Part shown: one piece after another, positions 1-7,098 of the stretch | Numbering within the stretch: position 1 is the stretch's first letter | How the letters are laid out: each line of letters starts with the position of its first letter | From: DATFCK01 sp045809745 | GTDB lineage: Bacteria > Verrucomicrobiota > Verrucomicrobiia > Chthoniobacterales > UBA10450 | Direction of reading: 5' to 3' | NCBI GenBank assembly: GCA_045809745.1 | Contig: JBJMXE010000040.1 | Location: 1 to 55,529, forward strand | DNA: 55,529 nt | Made by a program: the position numbers and the translations under genes | The notes under the pieces: model-generated | The model's input: only the letters and a program-made list of their open reading frames with translations | Told to the model about the DNA's origin: nothing | Database searches by the model: none

Positions 1-2
1 GT

Positions 3-208
3 TCGAGCGACTCCGCACCGATGGCAAATGGAAGAAGATGCAAACAGCGATCCGTGCCCGCGAACTGGTGCTCCAAGGCAGTGTGAATCCGATGCTGAGC
101 GACTTCGGCCAGGAGTCCGAAGCGCGCCAGTATTCTGGTCGAGCGGTGCCGGAAGATTGGTCGCCGCCGGCTGGAGGCGAGGGTAAGTGCCCGTTTGGGC
201 ATGGATGA
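3..208 (+). CDS. C-terminal end of an unrecognised protein (5' end outside window)
   Basis: An open frame runs in from the left edge and stops with TGA at 206-208, leaving 67 residues plus the stop. The fragment is hydrophilic, with a basic stretch (KWKKMQ, RARE) near its start and a Gly/Cys-rich end (GKCPFGHG). The regular codon use suggests a real gene, but no family could be recognised from this tail. The CPFGH ending might bind metal or heme, but that is a guess. It reads in the same direction as the DUF1989 gene, 240 bp further on. Confidence 0.5.
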   Translation, partial: ERLRTDGKWKKMQTAIRARELVLQGSVNPMLSDFGQESEARQYSGRAVPEDWSPPAGGEGKCPFGHG

Positions 209-448
209 ACAAAACGTCCAACGCCCAACGCCCAACACCCAACCAAAGAGAAGACTCACGCTTTCGTTGATGGAGGGCGGAGCTCCTGCGACGCGGTGGG
301 CGAGAAGATGGCGGTAGAGAAGCGGGGCCGCGGAGCTAGGCCCTACGTAAGCATTCGGAAGCCTCTTAGTGACGAAAAAGTGGCGCAATCCAAAGCATTC
401 GAATTTTAGCTGACGATCAACAAGACGTGTAAGCTTGCCAAAATCGAA
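209..448. repeat. gene-free spacer with two short repeat types
   Basis: No gene is seen here. Positions 216-243 hold a tandem run of the unit CCAACGC (CCAAC four to five times), a kind of text-like repeat with a relative near 29208. Positions 266-297 carry GGAGGGCGGAGCTCCTGCG, the left arm of a palindromic repeat family. Better copies lie at 2216-2291 and 50241-50320, and partial copies at 11522, 17084 and 48900. No convincing promoter for the downstream gene could be named. Confidence 0.55.
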
Positions 449-1024
449 ATGCATCGAATCGAACCGCAAACTGGCACCGCCTTTCGGCTCGAGCGTGGCC
501 GATCGCTCCGGGTCATTGATCTGGAAGGCGAACAGGTTGCGGATCTGATGGCATTTGCTGCGGAGAATACGGCGGAATGGCTTTCGGCCGGGCGAAGTAT
601 CGATTACGCGAACCGCATTTACCTAACGACCAGGGATATTTTGTATTCGAACCGCAGCCGGCCAATGTTCACGATCACTGCCGATGATGTGGGCCGACAT
701 GATTTTCTGCTGACGCCGTGTAGCCCGGAGACCTTCCAGATCATTTATCGGGACGAGAACTATCACCCGAGTTGCTTCGAGAATCTGGCGACTAATCTCG
801 GAAACTTCGGAATCGCACCGGATGCAATTCCGACCACGTTCAATATTTTCATGAACGTGGAGATCGACGTCCGCGGAGAGCTGTCGATCCTGCCTCCGAA
901 ATCACGAGCCGGTGAGAGTATCATGCTTCGGGCCGAAATGGATTTGATTGTCGGCCTAACCGCCTGCTCGGCTGAGAAATCGAATAACCACTCATTTAAA
1001 CCCATCGGCTACGAGATTTTGTAA
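449..1024 (+). CDS. DUF1989 (urea carboxylase-associated-like) protein
   Basis: This 191-residue protein matches the DUF1989 family, whose members in many bacteria accompany urea carboxylase and are annotated as urea carboxylase-associated proteins. Family-like signatures are RGRSLRVIDLEGEQVADLM near residue 17, the stretch around TRDILYSNRSRPM, and TPCSPETF with its conserved Cys near residue 90. It has no signal peptide or membrane segment, so it is probably cytoplasmic. Start ATG 449 has no clear Shine-Dalgarno. No urea carboxylase, urease or allophanate hydrolase gene is visible here, so the pathway is open. A Cys-based catalytic role is possible but unproven. Confidence 0.75.
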   Translation: MHRIEPQTGTAFRLERGRSLRVIDLEGEQVADLMAFAAENTAEWLSAGRSIDYANRIYLTTRDILYSNRSRPMFTITADDVGRHDFLLTPCSPETFQIIYRDENYHPSCFENLATNLGNFGIAPDAIPTTFNIFMNVEIDVRGELSILPPKSRAGESIMLRAEMDLIVGLTACSAEKSNNHSFKPIGYEIL

Positions 1025-1140
1025 CCGGCGGGCGGTGATGCCCCCCAACCGGCACCGCTTCCCGCCCGGATCGCCTAACTTAGTTGGTTTGAATTGGTGA
1101 ATTTAACCTTCACGGCCCAGTCCGGGTTTTCCTATATCTG

Positions 1141-1166
1141 CGCCTCGACAGAGCGAGGCGGCTACA
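1141..1166. repeat. half copy of the TGTAGCCGCC...GGCTACA palindromic repeat
   Basis: Read on the minus strand, this 26-base stretch matches the first half of the complete element at 10971-11027 at about 25 of 26 positions. It sits in the 230-bp spacer between the DUF1989 gene and the anti-sigma-like gene. Nothing else in that spacer could be assigned. Confidence 0.6.
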
Positions 1167-1254
1167 GGAACACTTGTGATCGGAAGTGCTGGCGGGCTTG
1201 CGCCACCGTAAGCTTTAGGCGAAGGCGTGTGAACCCCGCTATCGTAAGCGAAAG

Positions 1255-1917
1255 ATGAATCCGGATAAGTTGTTCAACTACCTCGATGGGAACCTTCCAA
1301 TCGAGGAACGCGAAAAGCTGGAGGATCAGCTCATTCGGGATCCGGAATTACAACGCGAATTCGCGATGGCCCGCAAGATCCATGACCGAATGAGCGGCAA
1401 CGTTCGCGAAGTGATTCTGGATGATGCACCGCCTGAAGCGAATCGTGGCCGTCAGATCATGCGGCGCATCATGATCGTGTTTCTGGCGCTGATTTTCATC
1501 AACACCATCGCCGGCGTAGTCGCCATCGGATTTCTCGAAAATAGAAAGAGCCGAGCACGCATTGCCGCGGAGCAGAATCGTAAGGACATGGCACTTGCGT
1601 TGCAGAACGCTGCGGCAAGCGCGTTGCCCACGCCCACACTGGACGTTGATGAAATCAAGATCGCTGCACCAGCCGGGCAAATCGACGCTTTGGTGGAAAA
1701 GATCACTGCTGCGGCAAAGCAGGTTGCCGGATCGGCAGTAAAGAACGTCAGCAATGAGAATGGCACACTGGTGTTCGCTGAAATTCCTGCGGGCCGAATT
1801 CCCGAGTTTCACAATGCGCTGAAGCAGCTGGGCGCGGTCGTAGCTCCATCCACTAATGCTTCCCCAGCCAGCGGTAACGCAATTCTCCAGATCCGCATTA
1901 CGCAGCAGCCCGGATGA
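1255..1917 (+). CDS. anti-sigma-factor-like single-pass membrane protein
   Basis: The 220-residue product starts with a short acidic N-terminal domain (NPDKLFNYLDGNLPIEER, then a charged helix to about residue 45). That resembles the cytosolic sigma-binding region of anti-sigma factors, but the Cys/His zinc motif is absent. A single hydrophobic segment at about residues 72-94 would cross the inner membrane. A roughly 125-residue Ala-rich domain of mixed helix and strand follows and is presumably periplasmic. No sigma factor gene lies next to it, which is unusual for this class. Its stop overlaps the ATG of the nucleosidase gene (ATGA), indicating translational coupling. The assignment rests on architecture and the N-terminal pattern. 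Confidence 0.5.
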   Translation: MNPDKLFNYLDGNLPIEEREKLEDQLIRDPELQREFAMARKIHDRMSGNVREVILDDAPPEANRGRQIMRRIMIVFLALIFINTIAGVVAIGFLENRKSRARIAAEQNRKDMALALQNAAASALPTPTLDVDEIKIAAPAGQIDALVEKITAAAKQVAGSAVKNVSNENGTLVFAEIPAGRIPEFHNALKQLGAVVAPSTNASPASGNAILQIRITQQPG

Positions 1918-2684
1918 TCGCGATCACGTTTGCGCTGCCGGCGGAGAGTTCCGAACTGGTTCGCAAAATGGGGGACAAGCACGCCAATCCAACCACTGGC
2001 GCAGGTCTCCTGAGGCTGGAAGGTCAGGACATCGCCGTTTGCCACACCGGAGTGGGTCGCGGCCATTGCCGGCGGGCGCTTAATAGTTTCCTCTCGGGCG
2101 TTCGGCCGGAATTCCTGATCAGCTCCGGATTTGCGGGCAGCTTGAGCCCAACGCTGAACGTGGGGGACGTTTTCTTAGCGCGCAATTATTCCGATCCTCG
2201 TCTAACGACCAGGATGGAGGGTGGAGCTCCTGCGCCGCCGCCGGATCCGGGAGTCCGCCTCGGACCGGGCTCGCGGAAGGTCGCCCCTTCGTCAGATCGT
2301 CTGCGATTCCACTGGGGAACGATACTTACGATCGACGCAATCGCGCATTCGCGGGAAGAACGGGAGCGACTTGCCCAGCAACATCAGGCTGATGCCGTCG
2401 ATATGGAAACGGATGTGATCGCGGAGATTTGTCGAGCGCGCGCAATTCCGATGTTGTCGCTGCGCGTGATCAGCGATTCACCGGCTGATCCATTTCCAGC
2501 GCCACCTGACGTGTTGTTTGACGTGGCCCGTCAGCAAACAAATTTCGGCACCCTCATCCCCTATCTGTTAGGGCACCCATCGGCTATGATGGGACTGATG
2601 AAATTCGCGAAGAGAATCAAAAACGTGCGCGCGATCCTTGCTGACACGCTGGTGGAGATTGTTGGGCTGCTGCCAAAAGGCTGA
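1914..2684 (+). CDS. PNP/UDP-family nucleosidase or phosphorylase (MTA/SAH nucleosidase-like)
   Basis: The 256-residue protein has the PNP_UDP fold pattern: IAITFALPAE at the N-terminus, CHTGVGRGHC near residue 43, SGFAGSLSPTLNVGD near residue 68, and VDMETDVIAEICRA followed by RVISDSPAD near residue 161. The ME and SD residues fit ribose and base binding in 5'-methylthioadenosine/S-adenosylhomocysteine or related nucleosidases. The substrate cannot be fixed; hopanoid-type or futalosine-type hydrolases are alternatives. Residues about 101-126 (Gly/Pro/Arg-rich) are encoded by an interspersed palindromic repeat and are not expected in the family. The gene overlaps the preceding anti-sigma-like gene by 4 bp. 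Confidence 0.75.
   Translation: MIAITFALPAESSELVRKMGDKHANPTTGAGLLRLEGQDIAVCHTGVGRGHCRRALNSFLSGVRPEFLISSGFAGSLSPTLNVGDVFLARNYSDPRLTTRMEGGAPAPPPDPGVRLGPGSRKVAPSSDRLRFHWGTILTIDAIAHSREERERLAQQHQADAVDMETDVIAEICRARAIPMLSLRVISDSPADPFPAPPDVLFDVARQQTNFGTLIPYLLGHPSAMMGLMKFAKRIKNVRAILADTLVEIVGLLPKG
2216..2291. repeat. palindromic repeat inserted in frame within the nucleosidase gene
   Basis: The left arm GGAGGGTGGAGCTCCTGCG and right arm CCGGGCTCGCGGAAGG plus TCGCCCCTTCG match the arms of the intergenic element at 50241-50320. On the right side about 27 of 33 bases agree. The reading frame stays open through the element and adds about 25 residues. Similar arms occur at 266-297 and 48900-48930. Confidence 0.7.
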
Positions 2685-2698
2685 TTAAAGAATGAAGG

Positions 2699-2737
2699 AA
2701 GCGACCGCGAACACGCGAAAGAACGCGGAAAAAACGG
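2699..2737. repeat. short A/G-C rich spacer repeat (GCGACCGCG...AACGCGGAAAAAACG type)
   Basis: This stretch after the nucleosidase gene resembles 9388-9431 (AGCGACCGCGGAAAGAACGC, then AACGCGAAAAAAACG). Both copies lie just downstream of a plus-strand gene. No function is evident. Confidence 0.45.
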
Positions 2738-2764
2738 GGCTCATGCATTCCTTTCTCGAACAGC

Positions 2765-2835
2765 TGTAGCGGCGGTCTGTGAGCGCCGATCCGCGCTGCA
2801 CGATATCAAAGCCGGGGTCACCGCCCCCGGCTACA
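2765..2835. repeat. TGTAGC...GCTACA palindromic repeat overlapping the CDF stop codon
   Basis: The ends TGTAGCGGCGG and CCCCCGGCTACA form the outer arms of the same repeat class as 10971-11027. The element provides the TAG stop (2831-2833) of the minus-strand CDF gene, so insertion may have reset the C-terminus of that protein. Confidence 0.6.
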
Positions 2836-3742
2836 GTATGCGCGCGGGCTCGATGTGAACGAGCACATCCGCGATTCGAGGTTCGGCTTCCTGCACTGCC
2901 CGCTTCACTTCGTGGGCGATGTCATGCCCTTGCCGCACTGATATATCCCCGCTCACACCCACATGGAGATCGGCGTAAAAGCTAAGGCCCATCTTCCGGA
3001 CAAAACATTTCTCAACCTCGGCGACGCCCGGAACGGCGCAGGCCGCCTTCTCCACCAACGCAGATATGTTTCCAGGGGGCGCGGTATCCATGAGTTCCTG
3101 TAGTGCAGGCATAAGCAAACGATAACCGTTAGCCCCAATCAGAGCGCAAGCGAAGAGCGCCGCCCAATCGTCAGCGCTCGTCCATTTTTCCCCACCAATC
3201 AGCGCCACCGAAATTCCGATAAATGCCGCGACCGACGTCATGGCATCAGTTCGATGGTGCCAAGCATCCGTTTGTACCGCGGTGCTCGCTACGTCCCGTC
3301 CCACCCGGTTGACATAACGATACAGAAATTCCTTCACGATGATCACGCCGATCACAACGATCAGCGTGTACGACGCCGGCGCGTGGTGCGGCAAAAAAAT
3401 CTCACGCACACTTTGAATCGCCAGGCCCAGCGCTGCCGCCAGCACTCCAATCGAAACCACGATTGCGGCAATGGGCTCCGCTTTTCCGTGTCCGTAGGGG
3501 TGAGTCGCGTCAGGCGGACGTGCGGCGAATCTTAGCCCACCCCAGATTACGACGGAACCGGCGATGTCCAAGGCAGACTCGATGCCATCAGCGATCAGCA
3601 CGTAGGCATTTCCCACAATGCCGACAAAGATTTTCACGGTGGCCAGTACAATGTTGATGGCCAAACCGAGGAGCGCTACCCGCGCGCCGGTTTGCAGATT
3701 GTTAATGGAGACGTTCGAGCTACGATGGATCGCCGAAGGCAT
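2831..3742 (-). CDS. cation diffusion facilitator (CDF) metal/H+ antiporter
   Basis: This is an inner-membrane exporter of divalent metal ions. From ATG 3742 it is 303 residues long, with several hydrophobic segments between about residues 22 and 195. The two CDF metal-site motifs are present: DGIESALD (D52, D59) and HHRTD (H162, D166). A cytosolic C-terminal domain follows (GVAEVEKCFVRKMG, then YADLHVGVSGD). The frame is open upstream to a TTG at 3820, but ATG 3742 starts where CDF proteins usually do. The metal cannot be told; Zn, Fe, Mn or Co are all possible. Its 5' end abuts the divergent MDR gene, and its stop lies in a palindromic repeat. Confidence 0.88.
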   Translation of the reverse strand: MPSAIHRSSNVSINNLQTGARVALLGLAINIVLATVKIFVGIVGNAYVLIADGIESALDIAGSVVIWGGLRFAARPPDATHPYGHGKAEPIAAIVVSIGVLAAALGLAIQSVREIFLPHHAPASYTLIVVIGVIIVKEFLYRYVNRVGRDVASTAVQTDAWHHRTDAMTSVAAFIGISVALIGGEKWTSADDWAALFACALIGANGYRLLMPALQELMDTAPPGNISALVEKAACAVPGVAEVEKCFVRKMGLSFYADLHVGVSGDISVRQGHDIAHEVKRAVQEAEPRIADVLVHIEPARIL

Positions 3743-3745
3743 CGC

Positions 3746-4738
3746 GTGAAAAAAACTATAGCTGTTGTCATCTACGAATCGCACGGAAAACCAGAGCAGG
3801 TCCTCAATATCGTCGAGCAACCATGCCCTGAGCCGCAGCCCGGCGAGGTCCTGGTCAAAATGCTGGCGGCACCGGTTAACCCTGCCGATCTCAATGCAAT
3901 CGAAGGCAAATATCCGGGGCGGCCGGAAGTGCCCGCTACTCCGGGAATGGAAGGCGTCGGAACAATAGAGCGCGTCGGTAACGACGTTACGGACCTGCAG
4001 CCAGGGACGCAGGTGCTGTTACCACATCATGTTGGCACGTGGCGTGAAGCAGTGGTGGTAAAGGCATCGGACGTGGTGCCGCTTCCCGCCGGTATTGATC
4101 CGATCCAGGCGGCGATGTTGAAGATCAACCCGCTAACGGCCTGGCGGCTCTTGCATGGCTATGTGCAGCTGAAGCGAGGCGACTGGGTGATCCAGAATGC
4201 GGCGAATTCCGGGGCCGGCCGCGCGGTCATGCAAATTGCAAAGCAACTCGGCCACAAAGTCATAAACGTGGCGCGGCGGCCTGAGCTAATTGATGAGCTT
4301 CGGACCGAAGGCGCTGAGGTTGTTCTGCTCGATGATGAGAATCTGCGTGGAGCGGTGAAGACGGCCACCGGAGGCGCACCGATTCGGTTAGCGCTGAATG
4401 CTGTCGGAGGTGAGAGCGCGTTGCGATTGATGAACGCGCTGGCGCCGGAAGCAACCATGGTGACCTATGGTGCGATGAGTTTACAGCCGTTGAAAATCCC
4501 TAACGGTTTGCTGATCTTTAAAGATCTTCGGTTCCGCGGCATCTGGATTAACAAATGGTACGATAGAGCGACGCGGGAAGAGCGAATGGAAGCGTTTGAT
4601 CCAATCTTTGATATGGCGAAGCGCGGGCTTCTGCAGAGCAAGGTGGAGAGGCTCTATCCTTTAACTGAGGTGCTGGCTGCGATAGCTCACGCCTCACAGC
4701 CAAAGCGCAGCGGGAAGATTGTACTGCAGATCGGGTGA
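3746..4738 (+). CDS. MDR-superfamily 2-enoyl thioester reductase / quinone reductase-like
   Basis: The 330-residue protein is a zinc-free medium-chain dehydrogenase/reductase. The stretch LKINPLTAWRLLHGY and then VIQNAANSGAGRAVMQIAK near residues 130-165 is typical of the mitochondrial trans-2-enoyl-CoA reductase (MECR/ETR) branch, which uses NADPH to reduce 2-enoyl thioesters. GTG 3746 is the likely start, because GAAGG lies six bases upstream and the protein begins KKTIAVVIYESHG as in homologues. An earlier in-frame start at 3692 would overlap the divergent CDF gene. The exact substrate (enoyl-ACP, enoyl-CoA or quinone) is inference. Confidence 0.8.
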   Translation: MKKTIAVVIYESHGKPEQVLNIVEQPCPEPQPGEVLVKMLAAPVNPADLNAIEGKYPGRPEVPATPGMEGVGTIERVGNDVTDLQPGTQVLLPHHVGTWREAVVVKASDVVPLPAGIDPIQAAMLKINPLTAWRLLHGYVQLKRGDWVIQNAANSGAGRAVMQIAKQLGHKVINVARRPELIDELRTEGAEVVLLDDENLRGAVKTATGGAPIRLALNAVGGESALRLMNALAPEATMVTYGAMSLQPLKIPNGLLIFKDLRFRGIWINKWYDRATREERMEAFDPIFDMAKRGLLQSKVERLYPLTEVLAAIAHASQPKRSGKIVLQIG

Positions 4739-4808
4739 GGACTGGATCGGTTCCGCTCGGCGTTAACCGCCGACCACCGGCGCCAACATCCGGACACGCT
4801 ACCTGCTC

Positions 4809-4902
4809 TGTCATATCGAGCGCAGTCGAGACATCTCTCACTCTGGCGAGCGGAGCGAGGAACCGTAGAGCGAAAGATTTCTCCACTTCGGTCGAAATGA
4901 CA
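4809..4902. repeat. interspersed repeat TGTCAT...ATGACA, copy 1
   Basis: This 94-bp element has TGTCAT/ATGACA ends and an internal GAGCGCAGTCGAGACATCTC segment. It is closely similar to 9453-9545; the first 50 or so bases differ at only about two positions. It is related to the TGTCATCCTGAGCGAAGTCG elements at 12457 and 16869. It fills most of the 268-bp gap between the MDR and khpA genes, which converge here. The rest of the gap includes a small palindrome GGGACGCCTC/GATGCGTCCC around 4970-4995. Confidence 0.75.
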
Positions 4903-5006
4903 AAAACAGCTAATGCGTAGGGTCGTGAGGAACTCGTAGCCCGAGCGTTCCGGCCGCACGGAAATTAATGGGACGCCTCGGAGATGCGTCCCTACCTGGA
5001 AAACGC

Positions 5007-5237
5007 CTACTCGATGATTTCGAGCGAAGCGCGCTGACCATGACGGGCAGCGGAGCTGGCAAGCAAAGCCCGGATGGCTTGAATGGTCTGACCGTTTCGT
5101 CCGATGACGCGGCCGACATCGCTCTGCCGGAGCTGAAGTTTGAAGATGGTGGTTTTCCCACCCGGAATTTCGGTCAGCATCATCTCGTCGGGAAACTCAA
5201 CGAGCTGGCGGATGACAAATTCTAAAAATTCTTTCAC
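5007..5237 (-). CDS. khpA: KH-domain RNA-binding protein KhpA (UPF0109)
   Basis: The 76-residue protein is a single KH domain with the RNA-binding GxxG loop in VIGRNGQTIQAIRALL. It matches the small KhpA/YlqC family, which lies after rpsP in many bacteria and binds RNA, often together with KhpB. The start is GTG at 5237. It is the last gene of ffh-rpsP-khpA; the usual rimM and trmD do not follow. The 112-bp gap to rpsP holds part of a TGTAGCGG repeat at about 5250-5275. Confidence 0.9.
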   Translation of the reverse strand: MKEFLEFVIRQLVEFPDEMMLTEIPGGKTTIFKLQLRQSDVGRVIGRNGQTIQAIRALLASSAARHGQRASLEIIE

Positions 5238-5349
5238 TACCGTTCAATTTGTAGCGGTCGCTTACGGCAACCGTCAACACTGAGGATTGCACACCCTTAC
5301 CAGCCGATGCCACGCACACACCGCCGAGTGCGAGCGCGTGTGCCGCCAT

Positions 5350-5640
5350 TTACAGAGCGGCAACCGCTTCCGGAGTTGCTGCCGGGGCGGTGGTCGCGGC
5401 CTGCTTCTTATTCTTCTTCAGCAAACTGCGAACCGTGTCGGACGGTTGAGCACCTCGATCAATCCAGTACTGCGCGCGATCGATATTTACCGTGCTGTTA
5501 TGCCCGGTTTTCTTCGGGTCATAAGTGCCGAGGATCTCGATGAACTTGCCGTCTCGCGGACTGCGACTGTCGGCGACCACAATTTTATAGTACGGGCGAT
5601 TTTTCGCGCCTTCTCTGCGTAATCGGATTGAAACTGCCAT
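5350..5640 (-). CDS. rpsP: 30S ribosomal protein bS16
   Basis: The 96-residue protein begins with the hallmark AVSIRLRREGAKNRPYYKIV and contains ILGTYDPKK and a short basic region typical of bS16. It is a small-subunit ribosomal protein needed for 30S assembly. The last 20 or so residues are an Ala/Thr/Pro-rich tail that varies in the family. It lies 27 bp downstream of ffh on the same strand and is probably cotranscribed with it. Confidence 0.97.
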   Translation of the reverse strand: MAVSIRLRREGAKNRPYYKIVVADSRSPRDGKFIEILGTYDPKKTGHNSTVNIDRAQYWIDRGAQPSDTVRSLLKKNKKQAATTAPAATPEAVAAL

Positions 5641-5667
5641 GTTCTTGTTAGGTTAAAATTATTCTGG

Positions 5668-7005
5668 TTAACGCCGGCCCGGCATCCCACCGAGCCGCCT
5701 CATCATCTTCTTCATTTTGCCCGCGCTCTTCATCATCTTTCGCATCTGATCGAAGCGACGCAGCAAATCGTTCACTTCGGTGACGGTGCTGCCGCTGCCG
5801 CGAGCAATGCGTTGACGGCGCCGCGCATTCAAAATGTCGGGCCGCGTTCGCTCCTGCTGGGTCATCGAAAGCACGATGGCTTCCGTCCGCTTCAACTGCT
5901 TCTCGTCTACCGAAACGCCCTGCAAGTTACTCATGCCGGGCAGCATGCCAAGGATATTCTCCAGCGGCCCCATCCGCCGCATCATCTTGAATTGGGAGAG
6001 GAAATCGTTGAAGTCGAACGAGGCGGTGCGCAGCTTCTGCTCCATCCGCGCCGCCTCCTCCTCGTCCATCGCCTCGGCCGCCTTTTCGACCAGGCCAAGC
6101 ACATCCCCCATTCCGAGAATGCGCCCCGCCAGTCGATCGGGCACAAACACCTCGAACTGATCGAGTTTCTCGCCGACGCCGGCGAATTTGATCGGCCGGT
6201 TGGTCACCTCCCGCATCGATAAGGCCGCGCCGCCACGGGCGTCACCATCCAGTTTGGTTAGGGTGATGCCGGTGATCTGAAGGGCCTTATCAAAGTGAGT
6301 GGCGACACTTACCGCCTGCTGACCGGTTGCGGCGTCGACCACCAGAAGTACTTCCTGCGGCTGGAGAAATTCTTTAAGCCCTTTCAGTTCCTCGAGTAAC
6401 GGCTGGTCGATCTCCTGTCGGCCGGCGGTGTCGAAGATCAGGATCGAAGACCCGTTCCTGGTGCCGGCGTCGCTTTGCCACGCCAATGCGGCTTTGGCTA
6501 CTCGCAGAATATTTGTCTCGCCTGGTTCAGGCGTGAAAACAGGCACATCGATTTGCCGCCCTAACGTGGCCAGTTGTTCAATCGCCGCGGGCCGATGCAA
6601 ATCGCAGGCGACCAAGCACGGCGACTGCCCCTGCTTTTTCAGCAGCAGCGCAAGTTTGGCTGAGGACGTCGTTTTGCCCGAGCCATTCAACCCGACCATC
6701 AACACGCGGCCCGGGGCGCCGATGCTCAAAGGCGCCGAGTCCCCGCCTAACAGTTGAGTCAGTTCGTCATAAAAGATTTTTACGATCTGTTGACCAGGCG
6801 TGATGCTGCGAAGCACTGTCTCGCCAAGCGCCTTTTCCTTCACCCGCGCGATGAAGTTCTTCGCGACCTGAAAATCTACGTCGGCTTCCAACAGGGCCAG
6901 GCGCACCTGCCGCAGAGCAGCGTCGATGTTCGCCTCGGTTATGCTGCCGTGACCGCGGAGATCCTTGAAAATATCCTGCAGCTTATCGCCTAACTGTGAA
7001 AACAT
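5668..7005 (-). CDS. ffh: signal recognition particle protein Ffh
   Basis: Ffh is the GTPase subunit of the signal recognition particle. It binds 4.5S RNA and signal sequences and delivers ribosomes to FtsY at the membrane. The 445 residues show the N domain, the G domain with GLNGSGKTT near residue 105, DTAGRQ near 190 and TKLDGDARGG near 245, and the Met-rich M domain (FKMMRRMGPL to the end, closing with KMKKMMRRLGGMPGRR). Length is normal. It is the first gene of ffh-rpsP-khpA. No 4.5S RNA gene was recognised in the window. Confidence 0.97.
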   Translation of the reverse strand: MFSQLGDKLQDIFKDLRGHGSITEANIDAALRQVRLALLEADVDFQVAKNFIARVKEKALGETVLRSITPGQQIVKIFYDELTQLLGGDSAPLSIGAPGRVLMVGLNGSGKTTSSAKLALLLKKQGQSPCLVACDLHRPAAIEQLATLGRQIDVPVFTPEPGETNILRVAKAALAWQSDAGTRNGSSILIFDTAGRQEIDQPLLEELKGLKEFLQPQEVLLVVDAATGQQAVSVATHFDKALQITGITLTKLDGDARGGAALSMREVTNRPIKFAGVGEKLDQFEVFVPDRLAGRILGMGDVLGLVEKAAEAMDEEEAARMEQKLRTASFDFNDFLSQFKMMRRMGPLENILGMLPGMSNLQGVSVDEKQLKRTEAIVLSMTQQERTRPDILNARRRQRIARGSGSTVTEVNDLLRRFDQMRKMMKSAGKMKKMMRRLGGMPGRR

Positions 7006-7098
7006 GGTCGGTGATCAGGTCAAGTGCGGTTCCGTCATCGCATCGGCGAGTCGGAATGCTCTCGTAACGGAACACCGGCCGACGCCACAACAAAGACG

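Noticed and set aside
216..243. CCAACGC tandem units as a possible CRISPR or iteron array
   Set aside because: Units are 7 bp without spacers and degenerate quickly; they match text-like spacer repeats.
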